Assembly (NCBI RefSeq): GCF_030272615.1
Contig: NC_081412.1
Coordinates: 340,691,370-340,755,369 of the forward strand
DNA from: Cryptomeria japonica
Taxonomy: Eukaryota > Streptophyta > Pinopsida > Cupressales > Cupressaceae
Length of the DNA: 64,000 bases
Reading direction: 5' to 3'
Made by a program: the position numbers and the translations under genes. Positions within the stretch are counted from its first letter, which is position 1; each line of letters opens with the position of its first letter. The notes under the pieces were generated by a model. That model searched no databases. It was not told where the DNA came from and saw nothing but the letters and a program-made list of their open reading frames with translations. Shown piece by piece: positions 1 through 11,479 of the stretch.

Positions 1-131
1 GCATTATTATTTTATTACTGGTATATTAATTTGGATTGTGAAGCTTCAAATAAGTTTAAATATTTCATCTACTGGTTAGACACTGATTCACCCCCCTCTT
101 AGTGTCTTTGGGACAAACCAAGTATCTAACA
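1..131 (+). repeat. 3' tail of 5' LTR
   Basis: It matches 5757-5888 almost base for base, including the CCCCCC run and the terminal TATCTAACA. It ends in CA directly before the spacer AT and the primer site. The rest of this LTR lies outside the window. Confidence 0.9.
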
Positions 132-133
132 AT

Positions 134-145
134 TGGTATCAGAGC
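134..145 (+). other. Primer binding site, initiator-Met tRNA type
   Basis: TGGTATCAGAGC is complementary to the 3' end of plant initiator methionine tRNA, the usual primer of copia elements. It lies two bases after the LTR terminus and fixes the orientation as plus. Confidence 0.92.
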
Positions 146-202
146 CTAGTCCTCTATTTGCAGGAGCCTAACAACTTGAAGAAGATTTTGAAACCGGTAT
201 CG

Positions 203-1165
203 ATGGAAAGTTTGAGACAACAATTGGAAGGAGCTCTTGAAGATTTTGATGCAAAAAAATTGAAGAATATCAAACTGGATGATGAACTCAGATCTGCTCG
301 GGAATTTATCAAAGCACTTCAAGATAACCTGGTTATAGAAAAGAATAAGAGAAAATAATTACATGTGCAATTGCAAAACCAAGATGATGAAGAAAAGGAA
401 ACTCTCAAAGATATTGGAGAGAAACTAAGACAAGAGAAAAGTAACATGAGAAATGAGATGCAAGATTTAACCATGAGACTATGTAAGGATATTGAAGATA
501 GAAAGAGGAATGAAGAAGATTTGGCCAAAAGACTTAATGAAAGATCAAATGAATCTCTAAGGCTTAGTTATGAAAATGATATGCTCAAAACAGATTTGAT
601 TTACATGCAACATGACAAAGATGAACTTATGAGACAAGTTAGTACTTTGGAAAGTGAGTTGGTCACTGCAAATGAATACAAAGACAAATTCAAGAATAAT
701 TCAGACAAGCTTGATGATATACTGAAAAGTCAAAAACCTGATGGAGAAATAGTTGGACTTGGATTTGAACATGGATAATGTTCTAGAACTACAAACAATC
801 ATGATCACAACAAACCGGTAAGGCAACCTAATGCTTATAAATTCAATGGTAAATGTTTTAATTGCAACAAATTTGGTCATAGAGAAAATTAGTGCAGATT
901 TAGGAATAATCAGAATACAAACTCATCAACTGGTCAATGTTCCAAATGCAATAAAAATGGTCATAACTCAGACAATTGTAGAATAAATGTAAAATGCTAT
1001 GTTTGTGGTAGATTTGGACATCTATCTAATCAATGCAGAACTCAAACCGGTCAAGGTTATGGAAAAGGTATTAAAAAAAACAATGTAACCTGTTATGCAT
1101 GTAACAAGATTGGGCATATTGCAATATTTTGTAGAAGTAAGAATGTAATGAGATCAGAGAAATGA
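203..1165 (+). pseudogene. gag: gag with four CCHC zinc knuckles, three in-frame stops
   Basis: One continuous frame of about 320 codons from the ATG at 203 to TGA at 1163, interrupted only by stops at 356 (TAA), 776 (TAA) and 890 (TAG, inside knuckle 1). The first ~190 residues are charged and predicted coiled coil. They are followed by four CX2CX4HX4C knuckles: CFNC..GH near 854, CSKC..GH near 940, CYVC..GH near 990 and CYAC..GH near 1090. Knuckles of this type bind RNA and package the element transcript. Four knuckles is more than the one or two usual in copia gag. The gag at 47881-49161 has the same plan. The start is chosen because the 158 start has no ATG (it is TTG). Three stops make it inactive. 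Confidence 0.85.
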
Positions 1166-1533
1166 TGAATCTGTCTTTGCACCAATAGAACAAAGTAATC
1201 CTGCATCGATAAGAGATTCTTCATCTAACTAAGGAATAATCCTTAGGCATAAGGCAACTAATTGAAGATCATGCATTTACCCTCAGTTGGTAGTAAGAAG
1301 TCACATTTCTTCTTTACCAGCACATATGTTGAGTATTCACTTCATCGACAAAGAATTTATTGCGGTTGTAAGTTAACTTTTTTGGTTATAAAGATTTTGA
1401 ATTTCTCATTTCTACTTACCCAAGCATTCAAAGAGCGCAGGAGTTGAGCACAGGCATTCAAGAAGTGAAGGAGAAAAGGTTTTTCAGAGCATTCAAGGTT
1501 TTCACTTGCAGTCAAAGGTATTTATATTATGAC
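1166..1533 (+). other. Spacer between gag and ORF2
   Basis: No convincing reading frame. Scattered stops occur in every frame. The equivalent spacer in the second element (47436-47880) is also non-coding and of similar length, so this is probably a genuine leader for ORF2 and may hold a splice acceptor or internal promoter; none can be assigned by eye. Confidence 0.4.
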
Positions 1534-4500
1534 ATGGATTCTTCATCTTCCGTTCCCGAGTTCATTGCAAACCCTACTATTGTGGAAAATGTCAAGCGTC
1601 CTAGAGTAGTCTTCAAAATCATCCCTAAGATAGTCAAGTTAGATGACTCCATTGGTGCATTTTCAAAAATCTCGAAAGGAGTTGCGTTTGTTGAAGACCC
1701 TAGGGAATACATTCATTGTAACATAAAAAATTTAGGGTCCAAGGATTTCAGGAACATGTTCATGAATGTTATTATTAACAACCAAGGTATAGTCAAACTG
1801 GAACACAAGGTTGTTGAAGATTTAGGATTCACTGACATCCTTCACATGTCTAAATTCTCAGATGAGATTGTTCATTATGTTCTTAGCAGAGTTCATGGTG
1901 AATTTTTGTGGTTAGATTCAGTTTTAAAGATCACTAAGGAAGCAATTAAGGCTGTTATTGGTTTACCTTCTACCGGCACTAGGCTTGATAAGAAAAAGAA
2001 AATTCCAAACAAAGAGGTTATGAACTTAACCGATGCTACATTTGACAACAAATCACTTAGGGTTAGTGATATAAATGACAACAATGTTAAATATGCTAGT
2101 ATGGTTATTGGATACAAAGTTGCTCATACTAATAGGCTGAATTCTGTTTCAAGTTTATGCATTCATAGTGCCTATGAGATGATTATGAATAATGCTAAAA
2201 TTGACATTCGTGAATGGTTGAAAGATGAACTATTAGAAAATTTGAGCAAGATCAAAGGTGACAAGAAGAGAACCTTCAAGTTTGGGAATTTGATTGTGTG
2301 CTTAATGCTATATTTCTCAAAGGAGATTCCCGGTATTGGACACAAGGACTTTACCTATGATATTTCTATTAGAAAACAAATAAAGGAGGCAATTACCAGC
2401 ATAGGCTCAGATGGTGACAAAATGGTAAAAGAGTACTTCAAAGTTTTTCAAGCAAAAATGAGACAAAGGGAAAGGATTCCCCAAAACATTGTAGACAAAT
2501 ATGACAAACATATATGATTTGTTGTGAAAAGAGATGAAGTATGGATGGAGGCAGTTAGACCTAGAACTGTCTAGATAATAGAGAGGTTATGAAGTGGACT
2601 CACACATCTTAGAATCTTATGCCAAGATACTCCTAGATGCTCCACCGGAACCCACTGAAAAGATCTTTGGTATTGTTGAAACTATAGAAAGTGATGTTAC
2701 TATGCTGAAGCAGAGGAAGAAAAAGAAAAAGAAATAAAAGATGCTTCTAAGTTTGTTGAAACTATTAATAAGAGATAACTGAAACTAGATCCGATGAAAG
2801 GTGTTGTTGAACAAGAAAGAAAATTAGAACAATAACTAGTAGCACATATTTCTCTTGTGGATACCTCATCCAATTCAGATAGTGGTAAGGCTGCTGAATT
2901 CAAAAGGGTGGACAGAAAGAAGAGAAAACCCTCACCGACACCTGCTCCATCACCAAAGAAATCAAGAACACTTAGGAAGAAACAATAGGCTGTGAGAGAG
3001 CCCAGTGGTTAGATGAAGAAAGTCACACCAAAGAACCAACCATAACAAAAAGTACCAGACATTCTTTCACCGAGAGAGCTAATAAATGAAATAACTCAAG
3101 AAGGAAATCTTAGTAATGTTAATAAATTCTATCATTATTTTAAGGATTCAGATAAGGATACTATTGAGGAAAGTATAATTTTGTATCTAGATATATATAA
3201 GAAGGTTCTTATTGAGGTTGTAGATGTTCTTCCTAATGATTTATACTTGAGACTTGAAGCAAAGAGAATGTCTATTATGGAGTTAGATAAGAAACTAAAG
3301 GTTGAGGCACTGTTAGCTGTTCATCCTGTTAATTCTAAGCAAGAAATAGATGACTTAATATCTGAAGCTAACATGACTATTTTTGTGAGTGGTCATCGAC
3401 AAGTTAGTCTTATGGCCGATAGAGTAAAAGAGATAACAGATGAAACAACTGATAAATGGGATATATTCTTTGTTGAGAAGGAGAAAAGGGAAGAGAAAGA
3501 TAGACAGAAAGTTGATAAACCCTTTACTAAAGTATATCAGAAAATCGATAAGGGCAAGAGTAAGGTTGGCAATGTACCTGACATCACAGTGAAGGACAAC
3601 TTAGCGGCATCAGCACAGGACACCCCACCGGTAGTATTAGAGGCACCAAAAGAAATAGAAAATGAGCCTGAAAATAAGTCAGAGGAAGTGAAAGGAGATG
3701 ACATTGATCCCGAGTCAAACATTCTATTCACAATGAATGTTGACACTCAGGATGGAAATATTGTAATGGATAAGGAAACTGAAGAGGAAAAAAATCTTAA
3801 GCTATAAATATTGAGAAACCTAAATCACCAGTCAAGACTGTTGACACTCAGCAGAATATTGAGATACCATCAGGAATAGAAAAGGAACAAGAAAAAACAC
3901 AATCAGAACCGACAGTAAATAAGAATGAGGATAAGAGTGAAAATAAGGAAGAGAAAGTGGATAAAGAAGAGGTTAAGGTATCTGAAGAAGAGAAGAAAGT
4001 TATTGCAGAACCTAGCACTCCTCCCAGGACTTCTATGGACTACAGACCGACAAATGTTACCGATGTACTATTAGATTCCATTAAGAAGATAATAGAATGC
4101 AATACCTTAGAATTTAAGGCTATTGATGATTCTTTACCAATTTTGCAGATGATTGCACTGGCGTGCAAGGTTGATCACATTGTTGGGTCTATAGGTAAAT
4201 TGGACACATTGTCCAAATTCATTTCTTCTAACATTCAAACTGTAGATAAGATAAATGAGGAGACCATTAAGGAAAGAGTTAATAAGGAGAAGGATGAATT
4301 CTTTCACAAAATAATAAAGGACTCTACAGGTCAGATTGACTCATTGTTACCGGTACTGAATTCCACCATTCCAGAATACAAGGAATTGTACAGAGAAGCA
4401 TGCGAACCTCACCACCTAACAAAAGATATTGATCATCAAATAAAGAAAACACAAAAAGAAATTGATGACATTGCTGACAATATGATTGGTTCTTGAGAAC

Positions 4501-4796
4501 TCACATCAGTTTTGGATCAAGAGATGGCTACTTATGAAGATAAGATTGAGAAACTGGAAAGAGTAAAAGCAAGGTTGAAGATGAAAACTCGAGAGTTAAA
4601 GAACAAGCTTGGTCCTAGATTGGATAATTTGTTAACACACTGGAATGAGTTATCTAAGGCAACTATTCAAGGGGACAGATCATCGAAGCAACAAATGCAT
4701 TATCTCACTGGAATGATTTGACAGATAGAGACAATAATTTCTGACAGCACAAAGTTTTTGCGCAGTCTTAACTTGGTTTTGGCAGACATTTTTTAG
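1534..4796 (+). pseudogene. ORF2: plant transposon-protein-like domain plus coiled-coil tail, broken
   Basis: Starts at ATG 1534 (MDSSSS), matching the MASASHSS start of the homologue at 47435 on the minus strand. Residues 1-328 are open to a TGA at 2515; the frame then has several stops to 3180, is open 3181-3807, shifts frame by 3957, and ends with TAG at 4794. The N-terminal domain holds LSRVHGE, then ITKEAIKAVIGLP, then VKYASMVIG and FKFGNLIV, all recognisable in the second copy. The 'V-G...EAI..V-GLP' pattern resembles the putative plant transposon protein domain (Transposase_32 type, from memory). The last ~500 residues are acidic, Lys/Glu-rich and coiled coil. No catalytic motif is seen. 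An alternative is an envelope-like ORF of SIRE/Maximus type; I see no clear membrane anchor. Confidence 0.75.
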
Positions 4797-4873
4797 ATTA
4801 TACATAACCGACTACAAGTTCCTCGGTAAATTTTGATTTTTTGATAATTTTGACATCCTTTTTCATTGATGTC

Positions 4874-5000
4874 AAAGGGGGAGTAGTGTAATGAGAAAAA
4901 TATACAGAAGGAGATCACTTGCTTAGGGGGAGCACTCTCAGTTTTTGGATGTCAATTTTGATTTTTCTCATGAGTGTTGCCATCAATGCCAAAGGGGGAG
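4874..5000 (+). other. Three-part polypurine tract region
   Basis: AAAGGGGGAG at 4874-4883, GCTTAGGGGGAG ending at 4932 and AAAGGGGGAG at 4991-5000, the last two bases before the 3' LTR. The final one is the functional position for plus-strand priming. The same three tracts in the same order occur in the second element (complement 43954-44158). Confidence 0.8.
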
Positions 5001-5002
5001 AT

Positions 5003-5888
5003 TGTTGGTATTATCCACTCAAATGAGAATGGTTGATGTTGTCATTGATGGCAACCAACTGGTAATAGGGTTCAAAGGTTATACCAGCAACAAACTTCAC
5101 CTACCAGCACTGACGGTCACTTCAAGGTTTATTCACATCAGCATCCAGTTACACCAGCAACAGATTATACTGGCAGTCCAAGCCGACTTGGAAATAATAT
5201 TTTTTATGAGAAATGTGTTGTAATATAATATTTGTATAGCCGACATGATGTATTGTAAAGACTCATATATGTATGAGATCTTGTAGGTCATTTGTAATGT
5301 ATGTAAGTATATTATAGGTAATGTAAGGAAGCGGTAATATGTGATAGGTTATGAGAGCGAATAATTGTATATGCACTTTGATTTATTTATCTTGAGAGCA
5401 AATAAGAGAAGAGTAGAGAAAAGCAAGGTTTTGGCAGAGGTATCAGACAAAGCTTAAACCAGTACTGAATCCAGCATTGCAGATGCTATTATGAGCAATA
5501 TATTATTATTAGATTTAACCATCCAATCGTGTAGTCAGCGAGACTCCATTTTTGATGTTGAGCAGTGAGCTCTAGGCAGTTGGCCTTCCTGCATGTGCAG
5601 GTCCCTATTGTACTAAGTAATATTTATTCATATTGGCTAGTGAGTAAATATTGTGGGTCACAAATCCCACTGAGGTTTTTCCCTTACCGGGTTTACTTGC
5701 CAAAAATATCTATGTTATGGTGTACATTGATGCTTATTCTTTTGTTTCTCTTTACAACATTATTATTTTCTTACCGGTATATTAATTTGGATTGTGAAGC
5801 TGCAAATAAGTTTAAATCTTTCATCTACTAGTTCGACATTGATTCACCCCCCCTCTTAGTGTCTTTGGGACAAACCAAGTATCTAACA
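5003..5888 (+). repeat. 3' LTR, 886 bp
   Basis: Begins TGTTGGTATT right after the purine tract and ends ATCTAACA, giving the canonical TG...CA ends. The last 131 bases match the window start. The early part repeats ACCAGCA several times (5087-5165). No convincing TATA box was found. Right-hand target duplication would be AATGA (5889-5893), which cannot be checked because the left flank is outside the window. Confidence 0.9.
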
Positions 5889-5889
5889 A

Positions 5890-6213
5890 ATGACTCATGT
5901 TAGATCCTAGAATCTGGTTGGACATGGAGGGGATGCCACCACCACCACCAATATATCGGTAAGTAGACCTAAGAGGTTGTGAAGTGATTTGAGGATGCAA
6001 CCCACAAATGGTGTTAGTGGGAGGTAAGCTAGTGTTGATGTAGTCTGAATTGTGAAGAGATATGGATGATCTTGGAGGATCAGAGGGGTTTGGGGGAACA
6101 TAAATTGGAGGTACAGTGGTTGTGGGGATGTAAGTTGCATGTGGTTGATAATGAAGGGCATCAAGGATGGAGTTGTGTATGAGGTCACCTTGTGGCAATT
6201 TAACTAGAAACAT
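5890..6213 (-). pseudogene. Unrecognised Pro/Thr/Ser-rich reading frame fragment
   Basis: About 108 codons open on the minus strand from 6213, Pro/Ser/Thr-rich with a GGGGG run (GGTGGTGGTGG codons) near its end, then cut by the copia-like LTR at 5888. Low-complexity composition gives no family. It may be the continuation of the minus-strand frame at 9285-9516, with the intervening block inserted between them, but this is conjecture. It could also be chance. Confidence 0.25.
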
Positions 6214-9200
6214 AATTGACCGGGATTAGAATTGGAGCTACACTAGTAGTGGGAACATCATGACCAGTCCTCGAATAGAATGATTGATAAACTTAATCAT
6301 TTTATCTTTCCATCTATTCGCTAGGTGGCATATCCCTCTCTCTCACTCACATACCAATTCATGCAAATAACTACCTGCTTCCATAAGCATAGTGGCAGGA
6401 GGGGGTCAGTGATCCGGTTAGCCTTTAATTAGAATTGCTAGATAGAAGGAATTCTTTCCTTCAATTAGTTAGTTGGGAAGTGAACAAGCTGCCTTATTAT
6501 CTAGCATTGGGAGAAGCCTTCGGTCTTTAGTCGGAGCAAGCATTATAGATCAGAGGTGGGAGTATGGGTAATCAAATATGGATAACACCTTTAATGATAC
6601 GTAAGAATGAGCAGGGGATGGAGCTGGCCGGTAATAGCAGAGGTATTAGTGTCCATGGGTAAGCCGACGAGAAAGCTGGGAATGATAGCTCCGGATAAAG
6701 TAGTTATTGCATTACCTCAGATCGATCTAAAGCACTGGTGAAACACTTCAATCTATCTGTAAGGGCAGGGTATCAATCATGAGTATCAGCTTTTCAATCA
6801 CTATCATTAGTTGGTCGGGAGGGGAAGCGTATGCATATGGGGAATATAGCTAAGCTATCTATTTCAATTATTTTATACTGGGTAGAGGGTAGGTACTTTA
6901 CTTAGGCAAATATAGAGGTCCATTGGTACAGATGGATATTCGTACGGAGGTAGTCTCTCCACGGAGCATCCATAACCCGTGCTTATTTGTCTAGCCCTCC
7001 TTCCATTGTAGTCATTACTCACTTACATATTACCGAGGGTAGGGGATCTACTCCCTAGGGACATAAGAACCAGACTAAGGAGAAGCAAGAGCTATAGCGG
7101 CTATAGGAGTTGGCAAATCCAATAACCCTTATTATACATGAATGGAATATATAAATGAAGCAACTAGAACCGAGTGTACACCTAGAACCTTTTGAAACGA
7201 ACCAACTCAAACCCTACTTTAAATCTTAGCTATGGTTGAAGAGATATAGCTCCGGGTTTTTCCACATTCTCTTTAGAAAGCTAAAATAGTGGCAAAATCA
7301 TAACTAGCTGGACCTGCACTAGAATATTGAAGGTCTAGTAAAAGTAGTATAGGCTAACTGGAGTAGATGGTAAATAAATAACAACTGGACTACTTCAATA
7401 GAAAGTGTATCCAAGCATTTTCAACCAATCTAATTAGCTAGAAGGTGCCCATAGTAGCGAATCCAAGTGTCCATCGGAGCAACCTTTACTGGTTGAAGCG
7501 TATCACCAATCTCATTCAATGTTATAGTTTACTCCAGGCAGAGCGGTTTATGAATACGAATTCGAGCAAGCCAATAAAAAGACCCTTACCGATAGTCACT
7601 CACGGAAAGCTATCAACAATACCCAAGGGATTTATTTCTCAATTGACCATAGGGAAATCAAGGGGCAGAGCCACTCGTTGTTCGATGAAGGAGATCGAGG
7701 AGATAAGTACGCAAATATCAAACCTTTTTCCCACCCACTGCTTGGATTGATCCTCAATTCAAGATGTAGAAATACTATCTCTTTCCTTTTCCTCATCACA
7801 TCATAGATAAGCACTGGAATCATCGATAAGCACATGTAGGAATCAGGAGCACTCACCGGAAGCGGTACACCGGAATTGAATAGGAGCAGTTCACTAGCCA
7901 TGAGTAGGAGCAGTAGCAAGTGAGTAGCAGTAGCAGAGCCAGTGGCAGAGCGAGTAGCAGTAGCAAGCCACTCTCAAATGAGTAGCAGTAGCGCCTGTAC
8001 GAGTAGCAGAGCTAGTAGCAGAGCCCATACGAGTAGCAGTATCATTGATTCTATCGAGTGGCTATCTCTATCGAGTGACTAGTACGAGAGGAAGAGCGAC
8101 TAGTATGATAGCTAGTACGAGAGCTAGTACGAAATTTGTAGGTGGTTAACTTTTGGAAAGCTATTCAAATATGGGGAGGCAGGGATACTTAATGCCCATT
8201 TGAAACTAAGTGGGGGAGCCGAACAGGGGGTGCTTTCCTTCCCTCACCCTCGGTGGCATATTCTTGCTATCTTTCGTAAGGTCATTTGCCCGAGAAAACC
8301 TAAGGGCTATGGCCCGATATAACGTATGTAAAGCATTACTCCAATGCAGGATGTATACTTTCTTGCCATAGAATTGGGCGGGCCAGGAGGATAAATAGAA
8401 CTAGTCCTTCCACACCGGATGGATCGGTCGGAAAGAAAGAACAATCAAACAATCCAACCCACCTTTTGTTAGCAAGGCCTTGAGAATAGGCCAATCCAAC
8501 TCGGCCATAGAATTGGGCGGGAATAATAGAATAGTAGGGTGGGGGTGTTCATGGGCAAGGTCCAGCTTTCAACTCCATCCAAACATCCAGCTTTAAACAA
8601 GAAGCTAATAGGACCAGTGGGTAGGAGGCAAGAATGAAAGCATGCTTAGTCGATGCCCTACTATTATGCTCCCTAGCGAGCGGTATTCTAATGGCCGTGC
8701 AGAATGCTCCAATTATCAAAAAAAGGGCGACCATTGGAGATGTTTGGAAGTTAAGTTGTTAATACATATATGATACACTCCTCCATCCCTTCCTCCTTCC
8801 GATCAAGATTGAAGGAGATTGATTGGTACCCCTACTATTCTAAAGGCGAGAGATGGAGTGGAATCTTTCGGACTTCTTAGGAGGGGACGAGGGATCGGAA
8901 CAGATAGGCATTTACGTATAGGGATGGAGATGGATATGGATTGAACCCGTTACCCACATTCCCTATGTGATACGGATACGGTGCCCAGAGAGATCATACT
9001 CCTATGAACGATTGCGCCTAGTTTATCTCGCTGGGGTGGGAGCCCCTACTATTATAAGGGTTGCAGGTCAGCCCGGACACAAGTTCCCGACTCCCATTCC
9101 CTCTAATCCATCCACCCTCGGGTTCCCAATCGAGGCAGGGGTTATCCACCCCCGTCCGGATTCATCAGAACGGGGCATCAAATAGATGGATCGATGGAAG

Positions 9201-9284
9201 CAATACCATCTTAGCCCTCGATCACTTACTCGGTTGCTCACTCACGGCCCTGGTTCCAATCCCTTCTATCGATACGGATAATGA
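6214..9284. other. Candidate organelle-derived (mitochondrial-type) insert
   Basis: This 3-kb block is visibly richer in G+C than its neighbours, lacks retroelement signals and contains no long ORF. Its style (mixed GGAAG/CTTCC runs, GGGCGGG, short direct repeats) resembles plant mitochondrial intergenic DNA. An 18-bp direct repeat, gccatagaattgggcggg, occurs at 8365-8382 and 8504-8521. I recognise no mitochondrial gene in it, so the origin is inferred from composition alone. Edges are set where minus-strand coding sequence stops on either side. Confidence 0.4.
7895..8140. repeat. Degenerate GAGTAGCAG and CTAGTACGAGAG minisatellites
   Basis: Units of GAGTAGCAGTAGCAGAGC repeat with variation from 7900 to 8045, followed directly by units of CTAGTACGAGAG from about 8085 to 8140. 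The two motifs share GAGTA/TACGAG elements, suggesting successive slippage in one place. Confidence 0.7.
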
Positions 9285-9516
9285 AATGCATTTCCTCTCG
9301 ATTGGCCACAAGCCCATTAGGATTGTATTTGAAAAACCTTTCCATAATCTCTTGATTATAAGGATCATATATGAACAATTGCACATGCAGAGAAAGCTTA
9401 GGTTGGTCAACAAGTTGTTCCTCTTCTTTTGGATCTTGGTCTAAGAGGCGAATAGTCTTAGGTATTTCATTATCATCAGTGACCATTTTTTCTTTTAGTG
9501 AGCAATTCAAGACCAT
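9285..9516 (-). pseudogene. Unrecognised reading frame fragment
   Basis: About 75 codons open from 9516 on the minus strand, charged and non-repetitive (contains RLLDQDPKEEEQ and FIYDPYNQEIMERF), which looks like real former coding sequence. Beyond 9285 the frame runs into the composition-shifted block. It lies downstream, on the same strand, of the Tat-like gag stub at 10165-10510 and may belong to the same element. I cannot assign a family. Confidence 0.35.
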
Positions 9517-10164
9517 ACATAGGTAGCCTCAAAGATGAGAAGCATCGTGAAATAGATTAGATTTGGGAAGAAAAAGTGATGAACAAGGACTTAGCAAGTT
9601 TTTAATTTATTTTAATTAGGATTGGATGAAGATTGATTTGGATGGTCTTTAGATTAGGATGAAATGGATTGGATGATATCTCAGTGCTTGGATTAGGACA
9701 TAGATAGGATGGGCTAGAAAGCAAGGTAACAACCAAGCTAGACCAAACTCAGACCTTAGATTAAGTCTGATCAAGCCGCCTTCTACTTAGGATAGACTTT
9801 GTTCCTAAGCAAAATTGGGCTAAGGCTTAAGGGTTTTGATCAACCCAAATGATTAGGATCAATTAAGCAATATTCTTGAGGTAGATTTTATCTCAAGCAC
9901 AAGGCCAATTGTGGATTTGATTAATGATAAAAGGTCTAAGTCAAAATTTTGTGAAGTGCTAATATTGGATTGGGAGGATGATTGATTGATTGATTGAGTG
10001 ATTGGATTAAGGTTGATGAGTGATTGAGATTGGAAATTGAGGATTGGTTGGTTAGTGTACTAAGTCCTTAGAGATGAAAGATGACAATGATTGTGGAAGA
10101 AAAGGATTGGTTGAGGAAAATAAATGTGAGGAAGAAGAAGAAGGTTACCTTAGAAGGACAAATG
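9517..10164. other. AT-rich spacer with GATTGG-type simple sequence
   Basis: No ORF. From 9975 to 10050 GATTGA and GATTGG words repeat. Homology of the gag stub stops abruptly at 10165, so this may be LTR sequence fused to a deleted internal region. Confidence 0.3.
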
Positions 10165-10510
10165 ACTCAATAAGTGATCTCAGGGTAGGGAAATTTAGAC
10201 AAAGGGATGTGACAACTCTTATTGATGCTTTGGGATAATCCTGATCTTTCATGGAAATCTTGGGTTCTCAAAGGTTCCTCATCAAACTCATTATTGTAAC
10301 CATGAAGGTAATCGTGGAAATGATGCAAGAAGGTTCGATGTCTCAAAAAGAGCTTGCAGTTGATATACAAAAAATTGCGACGCTTGAGGATTTATTTGTA
10401 GCTAGGCTTCTTCTTCTTGACTTGGCAATAAATGGATTTTTGGAATGCTTAAGGGAATTTGTTGTATGGTGTATGGGAATGTGTCTACTCTTTGCAAGAG
10501 AAATTAAACA
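10165..10510 (-). pseudogene. gag: Tat-like gag N-terminal stub
   Basis: On the minus strand it encodes a sequence homologous to 63330-63575 on the plus strand. Shared stretches include FLYIN, NEFDEEPLRT and RSGLSQ, ending in ITY. Similarity stops right after the ITY codon, whereas the copy at 63575 continues into more gag. It therefore keeps only the first part of gag. One stop interrupts it near its start. The region is on the opposite strand to the adjacent LTR at 11060-13680. Confidence 0.65.
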
Positions 10511-11059
10511 ATGACAAGCACATTAGCCAAGGGAAACACTTTATGGCAAGTGTGAAACCTCGGTGGGCCTAGATTAACCCAATAACAAAATAACTAGTTT
10601 TGCACAAAATGACACTTGAAGGCATACAACTTAGGATGGAAATTGGAAACCATTCAATGGGGCCCTTGTGATATAGAAATACCTCAAACAAGCAGACAAA
10701 TATAGAATCTAGTAGCACTGGATCCACTCTACGCACACACTTATCGAGCATACTAGATTCTCTTACCCTGAAGATCTTTAAACCGAGGAATTCCTGTTTC
10801 ATCTTGAGTGGGTACATGAGGGGTATCTATGGGTATGATCCACACTCCTTGAACCATCAAATGTGGGATTTGGGCTACTACAACAAGGTTCTTAGTAATT
10901 TTTTGATGGGTCCAGTCCAAAAATGAATCCATGAAGCAAGCCACTTAAGGCTCTAACTAAGCTTATCAGTGCAAAGAAGGCCTCCACATACACTAAATTT
11001 ATTCAACACTCCAACCATTTGACTAGGATTTTGTATAGAAGCTCAAAAGACATCGCTCG
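10511..11059. other. Unassigned sequence between gag stub and LTR
   Basis: Short minus-strand frames (10569-10817, 10753-10944) look like decayed coding sequence but match nothing I recognise. Confidence 0.3.
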
Positions 11060-11479
11060 AGATCATGCTAGGAGAGTCAACATCCCTAATGTGTCCCAAT
11101 TCGAAGTACCCTTGTGGGGTGATTAAATCCCCAATCAAAGATACCCCTCAACTACTAAAAAAAAGGTGGCTATTGTCAATCACCTTTCTCATTACCCAAG
11201 GTCCACAAAGGCAAGGAGAGAGGATAATAGGTGTGACGGTGGGTCCACCCTACAAATGTGCAAGTGCACAAGAATAGAAAATAATGGCTCTTTTTAATCC
11301 CACATGTAAATGTTTTCTATTCTAAATACAAGAAAAGAAAGCTAATTTAGTGGCAAATAAGTATCTTTGACAAGCATGTTGCAAAAAACTAGTGTTAGTA
11401 GTTTAGCAAAATAGTCTTGAGCAATCGAGAAGACCCACAAAACCTCAAATTTGATCAATAACATAAAATCCTATTCACC

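Larger units (their letters stand above)
1..5888 (+). mobile_element. Pol-less copia-like LTR retrotransposon, 5' end cut by window edge
   Basis: The order is LTR tail, tRNA primer site, gag, ORF2, polypurine tracts and a complete 3' LTR. The last ~131 bases of the 5' LTR match the end of the 3' LTR with only scattered substitutions, so the pair is real and moderately old. No protease, integrase, reverse transcriptase or RNase H motif is visible between gag and the 3' LTR, and the shared architecture with the complete element at 42795-50227 shows this is structural, not a local deletion. The LTR end carries a poly-C run preceded by ATTCA, which is common in plant Ty1/copia LTRs. It would depend on enzymes from another element. 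Family name unknown. Confidence 0.85.

Noticed and set aside
134-145. Possible tRNA gene end
   Set aside because: Only 12 bases match, exactly where a primer binding site is expected; no tRNA body is present.
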